A DNA stretch of 64,000 bases from Rhabditoides inermis (GCA_963966185.1 CAWZYM010000285.1:380001-444000); one strand, 5' to 3'. Positions 36,445 to 61,184 are shown, numbered from the stretch's first letter. Numbers and translations are program-made. The notes: generated by a model not told the origin, from the sequence alone.

Positions 36445-39400
36445 CACCTCTCTCTCTCTTTCTTTCTCTCTCTCTCTCCCCCTCTATCTCCCTCTCTCCC
36501 CCATCTCTCCCCCATCTCTCCCCCATCTCTTCAGTATGCATCGTTATTACCGTAATCAATCAATATCCCCTATGCATATCTGCATAATCCCGATCTCGCC
36601 GATCCAGTTCACTTGACAAACGCGCGCCATACACAAAACGTCAGTCACTCTCCTCTCTCTAAATAGCTTTCTTGCCTTTCTTGCGATGGCGCCGCGTAGA
36701 CGGGACTGCATTCCGAGAAGAGAAAGAGTATGAGTGAAAGGGTGGATGCGGTCCGTAAAACCGTGCGTCTGAAGAGGTGTTCTTCAGTCCCTATTTGGCT
36801 CATCAGTTGTGCGGCTGATCAGAAATCGCAGCACTATCAGTGACTGCGAGGATGTTTCTGAATGTGTCTCATTCTCACCAGGTAAAAAAGCTTAATAATA
36901 ACATGAGAATTCAGTGAGGCTCCTCCCACGGAGCTGGAGCCGTCGTTCGACCTGCAGAACGACCCGCCAAAGTGCAAGTACGCCATTAGGAAAGTGAGTC
37001 AATGAATAAGATTGTATGTTTTTTTACCGCTCACATACGTTGGAAACCATTGGTGACATTTGCCAGACGTGTTTTTCATACAATTGCAATCACGGCATAA
37101 TTCGCCTTTGAATGATTCTGATCTTATTGCTCAGGGCTCCGCCACCGGCCCGGAGATTCACTACGCGAGTGTCGGCGACCAGGTCTACCACGTGTGGCAG
37201 TGCGAGGGAGGCGAGAAGATTTCATCAATACAAGATTCTATCAATACTGTTTCTCATCCTTTTTCCATCGCTACCTACTTTTTAGAAGGCACCGGTATCC
37301 TTGTGCAGAATTGCTACGTGGAAGACGGACAGGGCAATCGGATACTGATCGTCGACCAAAATGGGTAAGAGAAGGGGAGGAGAAGGGTAAGAGAAGGAGA
37401 ATGGGTAAGAGAGAGAGAGGGAGAGAGAAAGAGAGAGAGAGAGAAATGACCTCATTTCAGCTGTGGTGTTGACCACTACGTGATGAGCACGCCGCAATAC
37501 TCCTCCGACCTCTCCACCGCATTCCAGGTGGGCGGGGCTAAAGGGGGCGGGGCTAACCGTGTCTTCAGGAGACAAAAGTGTTCAAGTTCGCCGGCAAGAC
37601 TATCACCCGTTTCTCCTGCCAGATACGACTCTGTCTCAAGGGAGAGGACTGCAAGAAACTATCGGTGAGAATGACGTCATCATAGGTGATGACGTCATCA
37701 CATTCCAGCCGCCCACCTCTTGTCCGACGCTTGACGATAGACTAGCGGCCGCGAAGAAGCTGAAGGTCGGTGCGAACAATAGATTAAATCAATCAATTAA
37801 CAATGCCAAAGCGATCTATACAGGACGACCCGCAGCCGGCGCTGAAGCAGATCTATCAGCGAATTGATCCCAAGGAAGCATCAAAAGACAAGAAGATGAA
37901 GAAGGTAACACCTAGCTTATTTAAAGCATGTTTTAAACAGCTGGAACAATTGGAACAATTTACTAGACTGTTAGAGCATAGTTACAGATTGTAGTATTGT
38001 TATTTCAGGATCGTCTGAACGCGAACAACGCGACGAACAACCGACACGAGAGCAAGCAGGCCAAGGTGTGTTCATTGAAATCTAGTCCTTCTTTTGCCCA
38101 TCACGGTTCATTGAAACGAGACTAGAAGCAATTCACAGTGTGTGGAAACGTTGTGTGAGGGACACGTGAGACATAGAACATCTTATTGTACAGCAACTGT
38201 GGTGAGGCAAGGGAGAAATATGAGTGCATATGAGAGTGATAGAACGAAGGAGTTACCCGTGAATCAAAAAAAAACACTATGCGAGGAGGGAAGGAATATG
38301 CAAAGATCAGCGGGAACACTGCACAAAGCTCGATAGCCTATGAGGGGGACAGTCTAGCGACTAGAACAGTTGATCAGCTGATAGCGATCTTTTCTCCCAT
38401 TTCAAACGTGACAGGTGACACTTTTCTTGGTTTTGGTGTCAACTCGATTAACAAATATAGGAAGCGCATAAAGACGGCAAAAAATTGAAAAGACCCACTA
38501 GCTTCCGCATGATTCCAGGCACGAAAATTTCAAATGAATGATACGGTAACTAAGAGCTCTCATGTTTTCGCGAGCTTGCGTTTCACCAGAAATTGATAAG
38601 AAATGACCGTCATTTCTTTTCGATAAACGCAGTGAGGTCGCTCAGAATTAGCAGCCAGCACAGCTGGTTGAAGTTTCTTTTCATGGCGCAGCTGGTTAAA
38701 GTTTCGCCGGGCAATCACGGGTCGCGGGTTCGGATCCGCTGACGAGTTTTGCCTCTTTCGCTACAGTCAGCCTGCCTGCGAATCATAACGCGTGTAGAAT
38801 TCAGTCAATCATTTGGTATTTTTGTCCACTTTATTATCGTTCGATTGCTAACGCGCATATGCTCCGACGGTGAAGCGTATTCCATAACTAATGAACGGCT
38901 CTTTGAACGATCCACCACGACAAAACAGCCCTTGCGATTCCAAAAACTCGGTTTACTGAACGGGAGCGGACGGGTACCCATGTTCAGTTCATGCACCTTC
39001 CCCATTCCAGCCGGCCGCTGTGACGCGGGAGCCGCCGCGCGAGCCGCGAAGAGCCAATGCCACCGGATCCATCTACTACGGGTTCGGCAACAGGAACAGA
39101 CGACAGCTCGACGGAGAGCGTCCCAGGTTCACGACCAGCAGGGTTGGTATTGCAATCAGCTCCGCCCCCTGTAGCCACGCCCCTTTTTTAGGGCTATCCG
39201 GAGCTGGACGTTGTCGGGGAGTTGCGCGTGCTGGAGACACCAGATGACGTGCGCTATTTCGGTATGAAATCTGGCTCCATCTTTCTTTCTCTCTCACACA
39301 CACTTTCCTCTCTTTCAGAGTCGCGTCAGTCTCGTGAGGACTGTGTGTCCGCTCTGACCTACACCCTGCTTGTCTCTGCTCTGTCAGTCATGTCCATCCT

Positions 39401-39476
39401 TCTCCTCACTCTCGTTCTCTTCATTTCGGCCAAAAGTGCCGGCTACAAGAACAGGGTGCTGCGCTTCAACCACTGA
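35367..39476 (+). CDS. ZP-domain (cuticlin-like) membrane protein
   Basis: Exons: 35367-35483, 35530-35661, 36006-36068, 36306-36385, 36915-36993, 37135-37364, 37461-37527, 37569-37664, 37709-37765, 37824-37904, 38009-38065, 39011-39142, 39192-39261, 39319-39476. All phases agree, giving 472 residues. Order: signal peptide (MRRLLLLLLYCTCALAA), ZP domain with paired Cys (VLCEPEAIVIK..., CAQCVYV, VWQCEG, ILVQNCYVEDGQG, CGVDHY, RFSCQIRLC), a basic linker, a furin-type site RNRR, the GYPELDVVGELRVL motif and a C-terminal membrane helix before a short tail. This is the standard plan of nematode cuticlin-like proteins, which polymerise in the outer matrix of the cuticle after cleavage. Inside exon 6, 37211-37285 (75 nt) may be a further GC-AG intron; removing it gives 447 residues and a more typical ZP spacing. 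Confidence 0.88.
38685..38755 (+). repeat. tRNA-derived sequence in a ZP-gene intron
   Basis: ATGGCGCAGCTGGTTAAAG resembles an A box region and GCGGGTTCGGATCC a B box. It lies in the 945-bp intron 38066-39010. No complete tRNA fold is evident. Confidence 0.4.
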
Positions 39477-41397
39477 TCAGATGAAGGAACGCAATATCAT
39501 GTTTGATCAACCCATGCCTTTCATTTTCAAATTGTGTCTGTACGAGCAAGACGTCCAGCGACACCGTTCATTCTTGCCTTCGTCATCGTTATCAAAGTGT
39601 TTGTACCATACTGGATTTGTACTGCAATTGTTTCATAAATTCTTCACACATCATGCTGACTTCGATCGTCTCTAATTTATTGTTGATGAATACGAATACG
39701 AAAACAATTGCAAACCGAACGAACATTCAAACGAAGTCCGAATTTTTTCAAGGTCTAAAAACGAATGTAACCATTTTCTAACATTCTGATAACATCTATC
39801 AGAATCACACTGTTCTCGCGAAGGTTCTAAGGGACCTTTCTCTCAATCGCTTCTTGCGGATTCTAGCGCGCGGGTATTCTTAACACAAACCAACCACCGC
39901 TGCGCGCTGGTTGTAATGTAAGTGTTCTCTGTTCGAATTGATTCATTCAATATACATTACATACTTCAGTTTCCTCTCACTGACGCCGAAACCGACTCAC
40001 ACCGACATAGCAAGACGAACAGATCAAAAGTAGTAGTGGCTGCACATATAAATAGGCAGTCATAAGAGAAAAACTGGGAATTTAACATTCGACGAGTCGC
40101 TACGTTTCAACGTCTGCTTAACTGACAAAGTGTGTGTTCGTGTTAATAGTTCGCATCTACGGAATTACTGTTAATCATATTCAAAAACAGTTAAATACAC
40201 AGCGGCGTTCAGAATTACCAAGGTTCATCGTAACGGGAATCGAACCGGCATAGAATGGTCAGTGAACTGGGAGCGTTACCACAACACCACAACGACATGT
40301 GCTGTGGAACTCATATCGACGAGATCGCGCAGAGCTCAAGTTTCCGATAAGATTTTTGACGCAAAGTTCGAATTCGCCTCACCAAGGTAACGCCGTTCTT
40401 CCGCGTTTTCTTTTATTGTTTCGTGTTCCATGAATCAAGCAATGAAACTGTCAAAAAACTAAGCGTCCCTGTGCCTTTAAAGACTTCGGATCCAGAAAAC
40501 AATACAGTCACCTAGAAATATGGGTTCAGCTGGGAGAATAATCATACGAGATCAATTCAAACAACTTCCTGAAGAAGGTCGGTGGACTCAGAAGATGCGG
40601 AAGGTTTCAGACTATGTAGGTAGCCTATTGATCCTAAAGCTTCTGGCCATAGATAATATATGACCAGAATCTAGCTTTTACAAGTTAGAGCGTAAGGAGT
40701 CTTACTGGCAATACAATAATTTACCTGTTCTTTATGAGTGTTCTTTTGTTCTTTTGTATTAGTATTAGAGTGAGAGTCGCACATTACCGTTCGAACGCTG
40801 ACACGTACATAAGCAATATCTGAGAAACGTATGTAAGTGGGCATTGAGTCGTGAATCGTCAGAGCGCGAAGCAGGGGATTTATACTAACAAGTTATGATC
40901 GTATTTCAGAGTGTTATAAATGAATGTTTTATAAATATCTTAACATACGTTAAATACTTTTTTATTCTACAGCGACATCATACACATTTTATTCGACGAT
41001 TGAAACATAAAAAAATGGAAATGAGATTCTCTTTTCATACTTTATCTCATGCACTCTCCCAGTTTCAATATCTCTCTCTTATCATCTTTCAAGTGGTGGG
41101 CTCTCGAGTATCACAGCCAATCAGCCCCGGAAAGAGAATGGAATGCTCTTCTCGCCGGGGCGGTTTGTTTGCTTAGGGTGTTGCATAGGTGATATGATAC
41201 GCCTATCACTACACACCGATTTGCACTGCCCATTCTATTCCCTACACAAAGGAAACACATCGATTCCACTGAGGCCCTCGGCTTATGAGTTTAGACCTCA
41301 CCTTCAGTGATATCGTGTTTTGGCGGTTTCGCTTTCTGATGTTTAGGTGTATTGATTGTTGGTTTGGCATATTGATCGATTATCGATTGTTGTTAAG
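39477..41397. other. Intergenic region
   Basis: Apart from the tRNA-derived repeat at about 40085-40310, I see nothing coding. The promoter of the gene starting at 41398 should be here. Confidence 0.4.
40085..40310 (-). repeat. tRNA-derived SINE-like repeat, copy 1
   Basis: The reverse strand has a B box (GCCGGTTCGATTCC) and an A-box region (GTTGTGGTAACGC). Flanks shared with copy 2 (TACGTTTCAACGTCT, then a diverged AAGTGTG, then an AATTAC..AAG.TTCATCG block) show that a longer element, not just a tRNA, is repeated. Confidence 0.55.
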
Positions 41398-42430
41398 ATG
41401 CCGGGTGGTCCGGGAGTGCGCGTGTTTCCCTCTGCCCAGTCGGCCACTCTCCTCTCATCACCTACTCTCATACACTACAGGTACGTTTCACTCGGCGCAT
41501 TTTGGGACAGTCATTCGGTTCGAAGCAATAGCTAAAGCTCTTCATCCGCATAATGTGTATACTTGTTAGCATAAATGTCTGTAACAAACACGTACTCCAT
41601 GCCATGTCCACATGTACGTAGCATTTTCGACAGGTACACGTTTCACAGTTTCACTCACCGCATATCGTTTAAAAACTCAGTTCAACAACTCATAATTTTA
41701 ATGTCGCAATAGATCCCGTGCTGCAAATCACATATCAGATTGGGGGCCACTTAGGACTTAGGAAAACAAAGGTTAAAAACAAAGGTTAAAAAGCAGATAC
41801 ATGTCAGCTTGAAGCAATAGCGCGCAAAATAAGAGAGTCAGTCGGATAAAGCATATCTCGAGCTAAATCTCGGGCGTAGACTACATTAGGTAAGTACGTT
41901 TCACGTAGCACATATCTCGTATTTTTTCATCATCAATATAATATGCGTGTAAGTAGACGAAGACATGACAATACTATTAATCCGCTTATAAAACCTTTTT
42001 TTAATGTTTTTTATGATTGATGCTTACATTTTCTAGGCCCAAGTTCCGTCCCGACGAGCCGCCAGTGGACTATGAGAAGGCAGATCCCGGTAGGTAGAAT
42101 ATTCTCGTTCAAGTTCAAAACTTCACTTGCTTCGAAACGTTTTAAAGGTGTTTCGAAGAGACTGACCACTGACCACACCTTCACAAAGATCATTGAACGT
42201 TGATGTTGTTGCTTGACGCTAGAGGAGGGTGTGATGAATACGCGCAGCTTATGATCTGGCCTGATTCCTCCACTTCATCTCTCGCAGACTACCGCGTGTC
42301 GGTGTACCCGCTGCCTTCCCGGTCGGATCTGCCCTCGCCATCCGATACAGCATCCACTGTCAGTTCAACTACCGTCAGCAACCTGCATCTCACCGACAGT
42401 GTGAGGAAGAAGAGGTGCAGTCTCTTTCTT

Positions 42431-42472
<42 letters not shown>

Positions 42473-45400
42473 CTCCCCTTTTACAGCTTCTCTCTCTCCT
42501 TCTTTCATTCCACAGTTATCACTTATCAGTACTCGCTAACTGACTCATATGTTGCAGTGATAACTACTCCCGAATGACGCGTCCGCGTCTCGCAAATGGC
42601 GGACAGGAGAGGAGTCTCAGCACATATACAGGTATAATAAGATTGTTCGTAGGTTACTGTGAAGACCTGTACACACCTCTAGCCTCTAGCGCTACCCGCA
42701 TTTTGGATCATGTCGACTTGTATAGACGATGCAAACAGCGAATTGATCAAAAGAGCCTACCATCGAATCACATAGGCTACGCAACATAGCCTTTACCTGT
42801 GCGTCTTCAATCTGAACTTTGTCAACAGATTCCTATTGTGACCAACAAAAACAACTGGTGGTGATTGTAAAAACAAGAGTTATGAAACACTGCAGCATGC
42901 TAACGAAAAAAGGTAACTGGTCGTTCAGACTACTCGGATCCTGCTCGCCCTCCAGCGGTGCTCACACAGTCGAGGAGTGTGTCTACGGAGACGGGTGAGT
43001 GAGCGTGTTTCGATCGACATTTTGTCTCATCATCATCACTCAAAAACTTTAACTTTCTCTTTTAGAAAATCTTTCTAAAGCTTACGTTTCATTTACGGCA
43101 TTTGATATTTCATTTGATATTTATAGACAATTTACAATCTATCACTGGTTCATCTAGAAACTAGAAACACTATTACATATCAATTTCGTCTCAACAGTAC
43201 GTTTCACATTTACAAACGAAACCATTACAAAATAAATGGTCGAGAATACATTCTATCATCCAGGTGTGTCCCAAAATTCCTAAATCGGTTCCTAAAGTTT
43301 CTTTCTAAATCGGTCTAGCGAATAACTTTTTCATAGTATAAACGTTTCACATTGGAATGAAAAGGAATCCTGAAACGTGAAAAAGTAATCGAGTGAGCAT
43401 TTGCGCAACTGTGCAACTATCCTTGTTTGCACAACTATATAAAATCGGCTATTAGGAAATCGCACCACGCACCACCACACCACCGCACCACTACACCACA
43501 TTTTATCGCACCACCGCACCATCGCACCACATTTAACCGCACCACCGCACCATCGCACCACATGTTATCGCACTACCGCACCATCGCACCACCACTTAAG
43601 TTATCGCACCACTTGCTAAAAATTATGAATTTCATGTATATTTTTCCGTCATGCCGGATGCCGCTTCGTGTCTCATATTCGTTTACCACAACATCACCAT
43701 CAGTTAGTCTATAGTCGTACATTTGCAAACCTAGTACTTTACATGCATAGTGCCCAGGGGTGAGATGAATCCTTTTCGTTGAACCCTCGTTATATCCCTT
43801 CTCGGACAGACAAACTATCACTTATAGCAGTCTGCCCTGTAACTGTCAGACTGTTCTGTCAATGTCAGTCATGGATGCAGAGATCAAATCATCACTTGCT
43901 AGATGAGACATGTGGCAGTCTGTGAGCAAACCCCGCGCACGTCAGCAACTGCTACCTACACCTATATCGAAGATTTGAAGGAGAAGAAAAATCGTTTGTA
44001 AACGCTGAATGTGATAATGCGAATACCAATCAACACGACACGTCAAAATCACCAAATAGCTTACTATGCAAAAAGAAGTCTAGCCTAGCGATTATCAGAT
44101 ATGATATGATGATTTTTTAAAGCAACATTAACTATACTACTTCTGAAAACGAGTAACATGAATTTGAAACTGAATTTATATCAAAAAATGCATGAGGAAA
44201 ATGTTTCTTACGAAAATACGCTCGAAAAATTATACTTGTAAAACCCATGGGCGGTGGTGCGATCGGTGGTGCGATAATGCGTGGTGCGATAGAATGTGGT
44301 GTGATGGTGTGATGGTGCATTGGTGCGGTGGTTTAGTGGTGCGGTGGTGCGGTGGTGAAGTGGTGCGGTGGTGCGGTGGTGCGTGGTACGAAATCCTAAT
44401 TGCCTATAAAATCCATTCCAAACGTTTAATTCAGAATTCATATGGTATACGTTTCACATTTTGAATTTACTATCGAACATCATTTCAAAACCAACTGGCG
44501 TTAGCCGTGCAAATATATATCATAACCTTTTTCCAGACGTCTCCCATTTTTCCCGCCACCACTTTTTCATTAGTATACGCTTCACATTTGAATGAAAACG
44601 TATGAAGTGGGAAAAAAATTGACCAAGACTCTTTGTTCGCACAACTACATACATACCTTGACTCTTCACTCGTTTCGCACCACGAATTCGCCTAACCCAT
44701 TTGCAAAATTAATCTAGAAAGGAAACTTACATCATGCATTCATGCCACCCATTCCAGCCGCCTCGCACTCTTCCCGCCCTCGCCTCCCTCACTCACCCAC
44801 TGCCAGACAGATCGGAGGAGCTCCCGCGCAAATCAGACACTCACAGGAAAGAGGTTGACACTACGATTTTGTAAAATTGAAAAATTGTTGGTTTTGTTGA
44901 TTTTGTGTTTGAACTTTTTCAGATAATTATTACGCTACGTTTCAACGTCTTTATACTTTGCCAAGTGTGCTTTCTTGTTAATCGATGAGCCTTATTTTTC
45001 TAGTAGAATACGTTACATATGAACAAATACATGGAAGTGTATGATCTTGTTAAAAGCACAGGAGCATTTACGTAGAATTACTAAGATTCATCGAAATGCA
45101 CTCTCAAAAACTTGGCAAAACTAATTGCACTCAGCGGGAATCGAACAGGCATAGTATGATTCGTGAACCGTGCGCGTTACCACAACACTACAACGACAAG
45201 TGCAAGCTTTGTGCGTTTTATGGATACGATGTTAGTAATATCATAGTCTGAACACTTTCAGAGACGCGCGCGCGACGCGACACCATCAACGAATCCGAAC
45301 AGGTATGTCGCGAGCGATTTCCCCACTTGATGTTTCTTTTGGATCATTTCGTTATGGTCTCATCACTGCTCTGTGCTGCATTTTGATATGTGACGCACTT

Positions 45401-46161
45401 GTGAAGCAATCACTAACATTAAACAATAAATAGCAATGAGCATCAAACAAACAATAAACAACAAACATAAGCAATAAGTCACAATGTAAGGCTGTGATGT
45501 AACAGATTTACAGGATCCCGTATCTAGAACAGACAAACTTGTAGAATCTGAGCACCAATACGCTACAGTAATTTGCGTTTTTTTTCCGGGAATAAACCCA
45601 GATCCCAGATCTCCTACCCGTCCTCTTTCCAGGTTCTGTTCGACTTGGACACCGCCCTGGACGAGGAGGATCAGCTGACATTCGACGAGATCAGAGAGAG
45701 GGTCAAGGTGTGCATTCATGTTTAGATTGAACATACGCTATACGCCTATAAGTTTCACATTGAGAATAAACTCGTCTGCGAGATTGATTTGTAATACGTC
45801 GTCCGTTTCTGGATCCAAAATAAGTACACTTCACTCATGGAGTATAAATACAAACACATGGCCGCTGAATCAAAAGAGTAAAAAGTAAAAGTAAAAAGGT
45901 GTAAGTAAAGAGTAAAAAGTGCTAGTTCTTTCACTCAAAACCATGTAAGTGTTGGTCGCCTAAAGATTTGAATATTTCTTCCATTATCCGTGTAACACTG
46001 TTCGGTTGCAGTCGATGAACCTCTCCTTTCGTCCCTACCAACACTCGGAGCCGGTGGAGGAACCACCGGTGGACTATAGTCCCATCATAGATCAGAGAGA
46101 CGGTGAGAGAGAGAGAGAGAGAGAGGGGAAGAGAGGGAGAGGGAAGAGAGGGAGGGAGAGA

Positions 46162-46210
<49 letters not shown>

Positions 46211-47021
46211 GTCCATCTAGTCTCGGCCCGTCTGCGTCGTCAGTCGCAGCTGCAGGGCGCAGTGCCTCTTGAAGATACGGTAATCGAGGTGAGCTGTCTC
46301 TCTCTTTCCGTCCCCTCTCTCTCCTCTCTCTCGCGCGCTCTCTCTCTCCCTCTCTCTCTCCCCCTCTCTCTCCCACTCTCCTTCTCTCTCTCTCCCTCTC
46401 TCTCTCCCACTCTCCTTCTCTCTCTATCCATCTCTCTCTCACCTCCACCTTTGCCCAGGATCTCTCCCGTCTCCCCTCTGTCCATCATGTCTCCGCAGTG
46501 AACGGTGACCGCTGGAAAGGAGTGGATGATATGTATCAGTGGGTGAGTCCTGGTCAATCACAAAAGTTTTGTCCTCATCGAAAAAAAACTATATTCCACT
46601 AGCCAAAATGTTGCTGAACGTATCGAAACATCTGCATACGTTATCGGTACGTTTCAACAGTAGCATATCAAGCGAGTGATGATCAGATATACAATAACTT
46701 TCTCATAGTGCGTGAACAATTAGAACTTCGAAGAAACTGTATACCCTATAATATTGCAGACGTTTTCCGAGTGTGCCCACATCCGAGCCACCTACACACC
46801 GAAGTTCTTCATTGAACAGGTGACAGGAGGATACTCCAACAACGTCGTGTCCTTGAAACGTATCGTTGCAGTGTCAATGGGTTGGTGGTAAATAAGCCAT
46901 CACACATACGTTTCATCGTGTATGTATAAAGACAACCATATTTGCATTGTCAATACATGCCGTGCAATCAATTCAGAGTTTATAGAGACAAACTGAAGAG
47001 AAAAAGAGAAAAGAAGAGATG

Positions 47022-47067
<46 letters not shown>

Positions 47068-47713
47068 TTTCTCCACTCCAACAGCCACAAAACCCAAAAT
47101 TCATATACATATGTATACATCATTCCATAACGGTAACAGGCGATAGCGTAGTGTGCCAGACCCCGTACTATGCCCGCGGAACGCGCACTCCCTTACCCAC
47201 GTGGAGACGATTCCTCATCGCGAAGAAGATCGCACAGCAGGCGGTTTCGGAACAGGTAAGGACAGTAATTCTATATCGTAACTGTATATCCCCATACTTT
47301 GTGAGCTTGTTTCTTCCTTTTTTTCGTTATTTTGAAACAGTTTACATGAACATGAGATGTGGAATATTGCTGTCGTTTGTAGTTTTGAAAATTTTTAACG
47401 ACCAATCTGTGGAATCGAAAACATGTCATTTTTACCATTTTCAACATCAGGTGAAACGTATAAGACTATATACAATCGTTGCTGAAAGCAACGGATAATC
47501 GTTGTTCTTTCTCACAAATCGATTGAGATTTGGGTTAATATGATTCTTTCGATCATTCCGAGTCAAAAATAAGTCGCCAGTGTAACTTTAAGAACACGTT
47601 TGCAGGAGGACATGTTATGGTCCGAGTTCGACAGCTATCGCTGCCGGCACGCGCCCAGCCATCCGGGAAAGAGGCCTGGAGACGGGAGGAGGGAGAGACC
47701 CCGACTGCACTGA
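41398..47713 (+). CDS. Unrecognised 393-residue protein with two EPPVDY motifs
   Basis: Exons: 41398-41480, 42037-42089, 42288-42414, 42558-42631, 42929-42994, 44758-44853, 45262-45302, 45633-45707, 46012-46102, 46221-46288, 46459-46542, 46760-46859, 47140-47255, 47606-47713. All 13 junctions are in phase. I do not recognise a family. There is no signal peptide or membrane span. The N-terminal half is Ser/Pro/Arg-rich and looks disordered. FRP...EPPVDY occurs twice, at about residues 31-40 and 211-227. The C-terminal part is more ordered: an acidic stretch (ALDEEDQLTFDEI), then WKGVDDMYQW, YTPKFFIEQ, an Arg-rich TPLPTWRRFLIAKK and a basic end. The neighbours are unrelated. Exon 12's donor overlaps a TGAAACGTATC motif. 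It is real by phase consistency, but its job is unknown. Confidence 0.75.
43416..44430. repeat. Foldback element with inverted CACCACCG-rich arms
   Basis: The arm 43462-43612 is made of GCACCACC/GCACCATC units; the arm 44247-44393 is its inverse (GGTGGTGCG units). Outside the repeats both ends share ATTAGGAAATCGCACCACGC-like borders, and inner borders also resemble each other. About 630 bp separates the arms. It sits in intron 5 of the EPPVDY gene. Confidence 0.75.
44930..45205 (-). repeat. tRNA-derived SINE-like repeat, copy 2
   Basis: It matches copy 1 at 40085-40310 across the TACGTTTCAACGTCT start, the middle block and the tRNA-like end (reverse-strand B box CTGTTCGATTCCCGC). It lies in intron 6 of the EPPVDY gene, next to the exon at 45262. 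Confidence 0.55.
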
Positions 47714-47928
47714 GCGTCCTCCCCGATTCACCGCAACCATCATCTTCTTGGAGTAGCCTTTGATTACACTTCTGAGATACTGTGTGCGAATGTTTTTGTT
47801 GTGAAACGTAACACGACCGTTTACGATGCGTTCGTAAAACGTGCGTGTGTGTGTTCCCCTCCGCTGGATCACTTCTTTTGTGTTGTTTTTGCGCGCGTGA
47901 GTGACGCTGTGGAAAACTCTCCACGCTT

Positions 47929-47980
<52 letters not shown>

Positions 47981-48135
47981 CCCCTCTCTCTCCTGAGCCC
48001 AGTGAGAGTTCACCCCTGTTGAGCGAGAGAGTTCTAATCCACCCTCCGGCCTCATTTCTTTGTCTCCCACTCTCACTGTGTTTGTTTGTGATTCGTTGAG
48101 ATGAGGCCCTCATGACAAACTCTATCCTCCCCCCT

Positions 48136-48172
<37 letters not shown>

Positions 48173-48351
48173 GGTCCGGTTCTGTTCCGATGTGATCAAG
48201 AAAGTGATGATAAATCGTACTTTGTGATGAAATGACCTCACCTTGAATGTGGAATCAACACAAATTTGCAGCCGCGAATCGAAGAGTGCAACGTTCGCGA
48301 GTCAACATTGCGCATTATCTCGCCACAGACAACAATTTGGATTGTTAGAGA

Positions 48352-48397
<46 letters not shown>

Positions 48398-48547
48398 GCG
48401 AGCGGCTCACGTGAAAGGTCTCTCAACACAGGAGGGTGTAGTCACTAGTAACCCCGCCCCCTCCCTGAGGCTGGGAGAGGCCAGTGCGCGTCTCTCACTC
48501 AGTGTCAGTACTGTCCACTCTTCTCAGAACTGGGATCTGCTCTGACC
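47714..48547. other. Intergenic region with (CT)n and (GA)n tracts
   Basis: It holds (CT)n at 47935-47977 and 48139-48168 and (GA)n at 48358-48396. The sequence CACTCTTCTCAG at about 48513-48524, 23 nt before the channel's ATG, may be a trans-splice acceptor. No coding exon is seen. Confidence 0.5.
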
Positions 48548-59586
<11,039 letters not shown>

Positions 59587-60410
59587 GCCCCGCCCCTCGA
59601 AGCCCCTCCCTCTTTCTCTATCCATGCGAGCTTGAATAACTTATCACCGTAATATCACTGGTCAGTTACTATCCCGTGCCTCCACTGTACATTTACGTCC
59701 CCCCAATAAGTGTTTGTATAAATAAAGAAGTTTCGATAATCCGATCCGGTCCGGATGCAAACAAAGCGTAAACTATCAAAAAAAAAATGAAATTTTGCTT
59801 GCATTTTCGATTCTTCCCTTCATTGGGCGGAACCTGTGGAGGCGGAGCGAAATGGTCGTTGCCCGATTTTCATTCGCAGCGAGACAGTCATTCAGGTCCG
59901 CCTTCACGCCATCTTCCGATAACGTCATCTCTCGTTAGATCGATGACGTCATGACCTCATTGAGAGCCCCACGTCATCTTCTGCGCGTTACCAATAACTA
60001 TTTTAGCTCGCTGTAGACTACGTAGTGGAGAATAAGAGCTTTGTTTTTTTTAACCATATAAACGGTAACTTCAAGCAGTGATTGTGTTTTTTCCTTGTAT
60101 ATATATCTTCTTGAACAGACATTAATTAGAACGAAGGTACATATATATCTTGTTTTTGTTAATACCTATGGAATCATAGTGCACACACATGTTGAATTTG
60201 CACTGGAATATAACAACTATTATAGGTTATGACACTATAAGCCAATTAACGATATTTCACTTTTTTCAGTGCATACACAACACACAACACACTGATTCTG
60301 ATATTCATATAGATTTTGAACATCATTCTATTATGTATACTTATAATTCACTTTACAGAAATCCCTCACATGCACTCTTTACTCTTTTTATAATAAAGTG
60401 AATAGAAAAT
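59587..60410. other. Channel 3' UTR and intergenic region
   Basis: AATAAA at 59721-59726 is the likely poly(A) signal of the channel gene, about 135 nt after its stop. The rest is AT-rich with no coding signal. Confidence 0.6.
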
Positions 60411-61138
60411 TAGAGAGGGCGCACAGCGCCCTCTCTTTTGTCTTAGGATAGGGCTCGCGCCAGAAATTTCAAGAAGCGATACCCAAAGGTCATGTTAGCA
60501 GCAATGTGAACTCATCCAATTCATGTTAGTAGATTCGCACGGTTCCGTAGGCCAGATCACTGGTTGACGCCATCTTTGTATCTTTTCTCCGAATAAAGTT
60601 ATGAGCTATCTCGCGCACCCATGAGTCGGCAGGCCAGCGTGTGGGTGGGTGGGTGGGTGGTTCCCGTCACTCTGGCTAGCTCTCTCTCTCTCGGCAGGCG
60701 GGCAGGGCGCGCAGAGAAATCGCGAGAGAGCACGCTGTCGGCAGAGAGCGCAGACATGCACTTACGCCACGGTGACCGAAATGCAGAGAAATGTGACGTT
60801 TAAAATCGTTTTATACAATACAAAGAAAAATATAGTTGCATATACACGCAACATTGTCACATGTCACATCATAAAATGTGTAACATCAAAGTTCTGTGCG
60901 TACTAATGAACGACAGAACTTGGGAATCAGTAAGATTAGAAATTTCTATGAAATTTAACAAAAGCACATGTATTATCTGTTAAAAAGTACTTGCGTAAAG
61001 ATAGTAAGTTTGTCTTGACCCAATACATTAAAAGAGCATGCATAAAACGTTTACAAATACTAACACAAACCTGCGCATAACGGAAAATGGACACTAACAG
61101 ATGAAATATAACAATATACAAATGAATAACGTCAATAT

Positions 61139-61184
<46 letters not shown>

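Noticed and set aside
35983..36587. Open frames coding for Ser-Leu or Arg-Glu runs
   Set aside because: These are translations of (CT)n and (GA)n microsatellites, which are open in every frame; this applies to all similar frames in the window.
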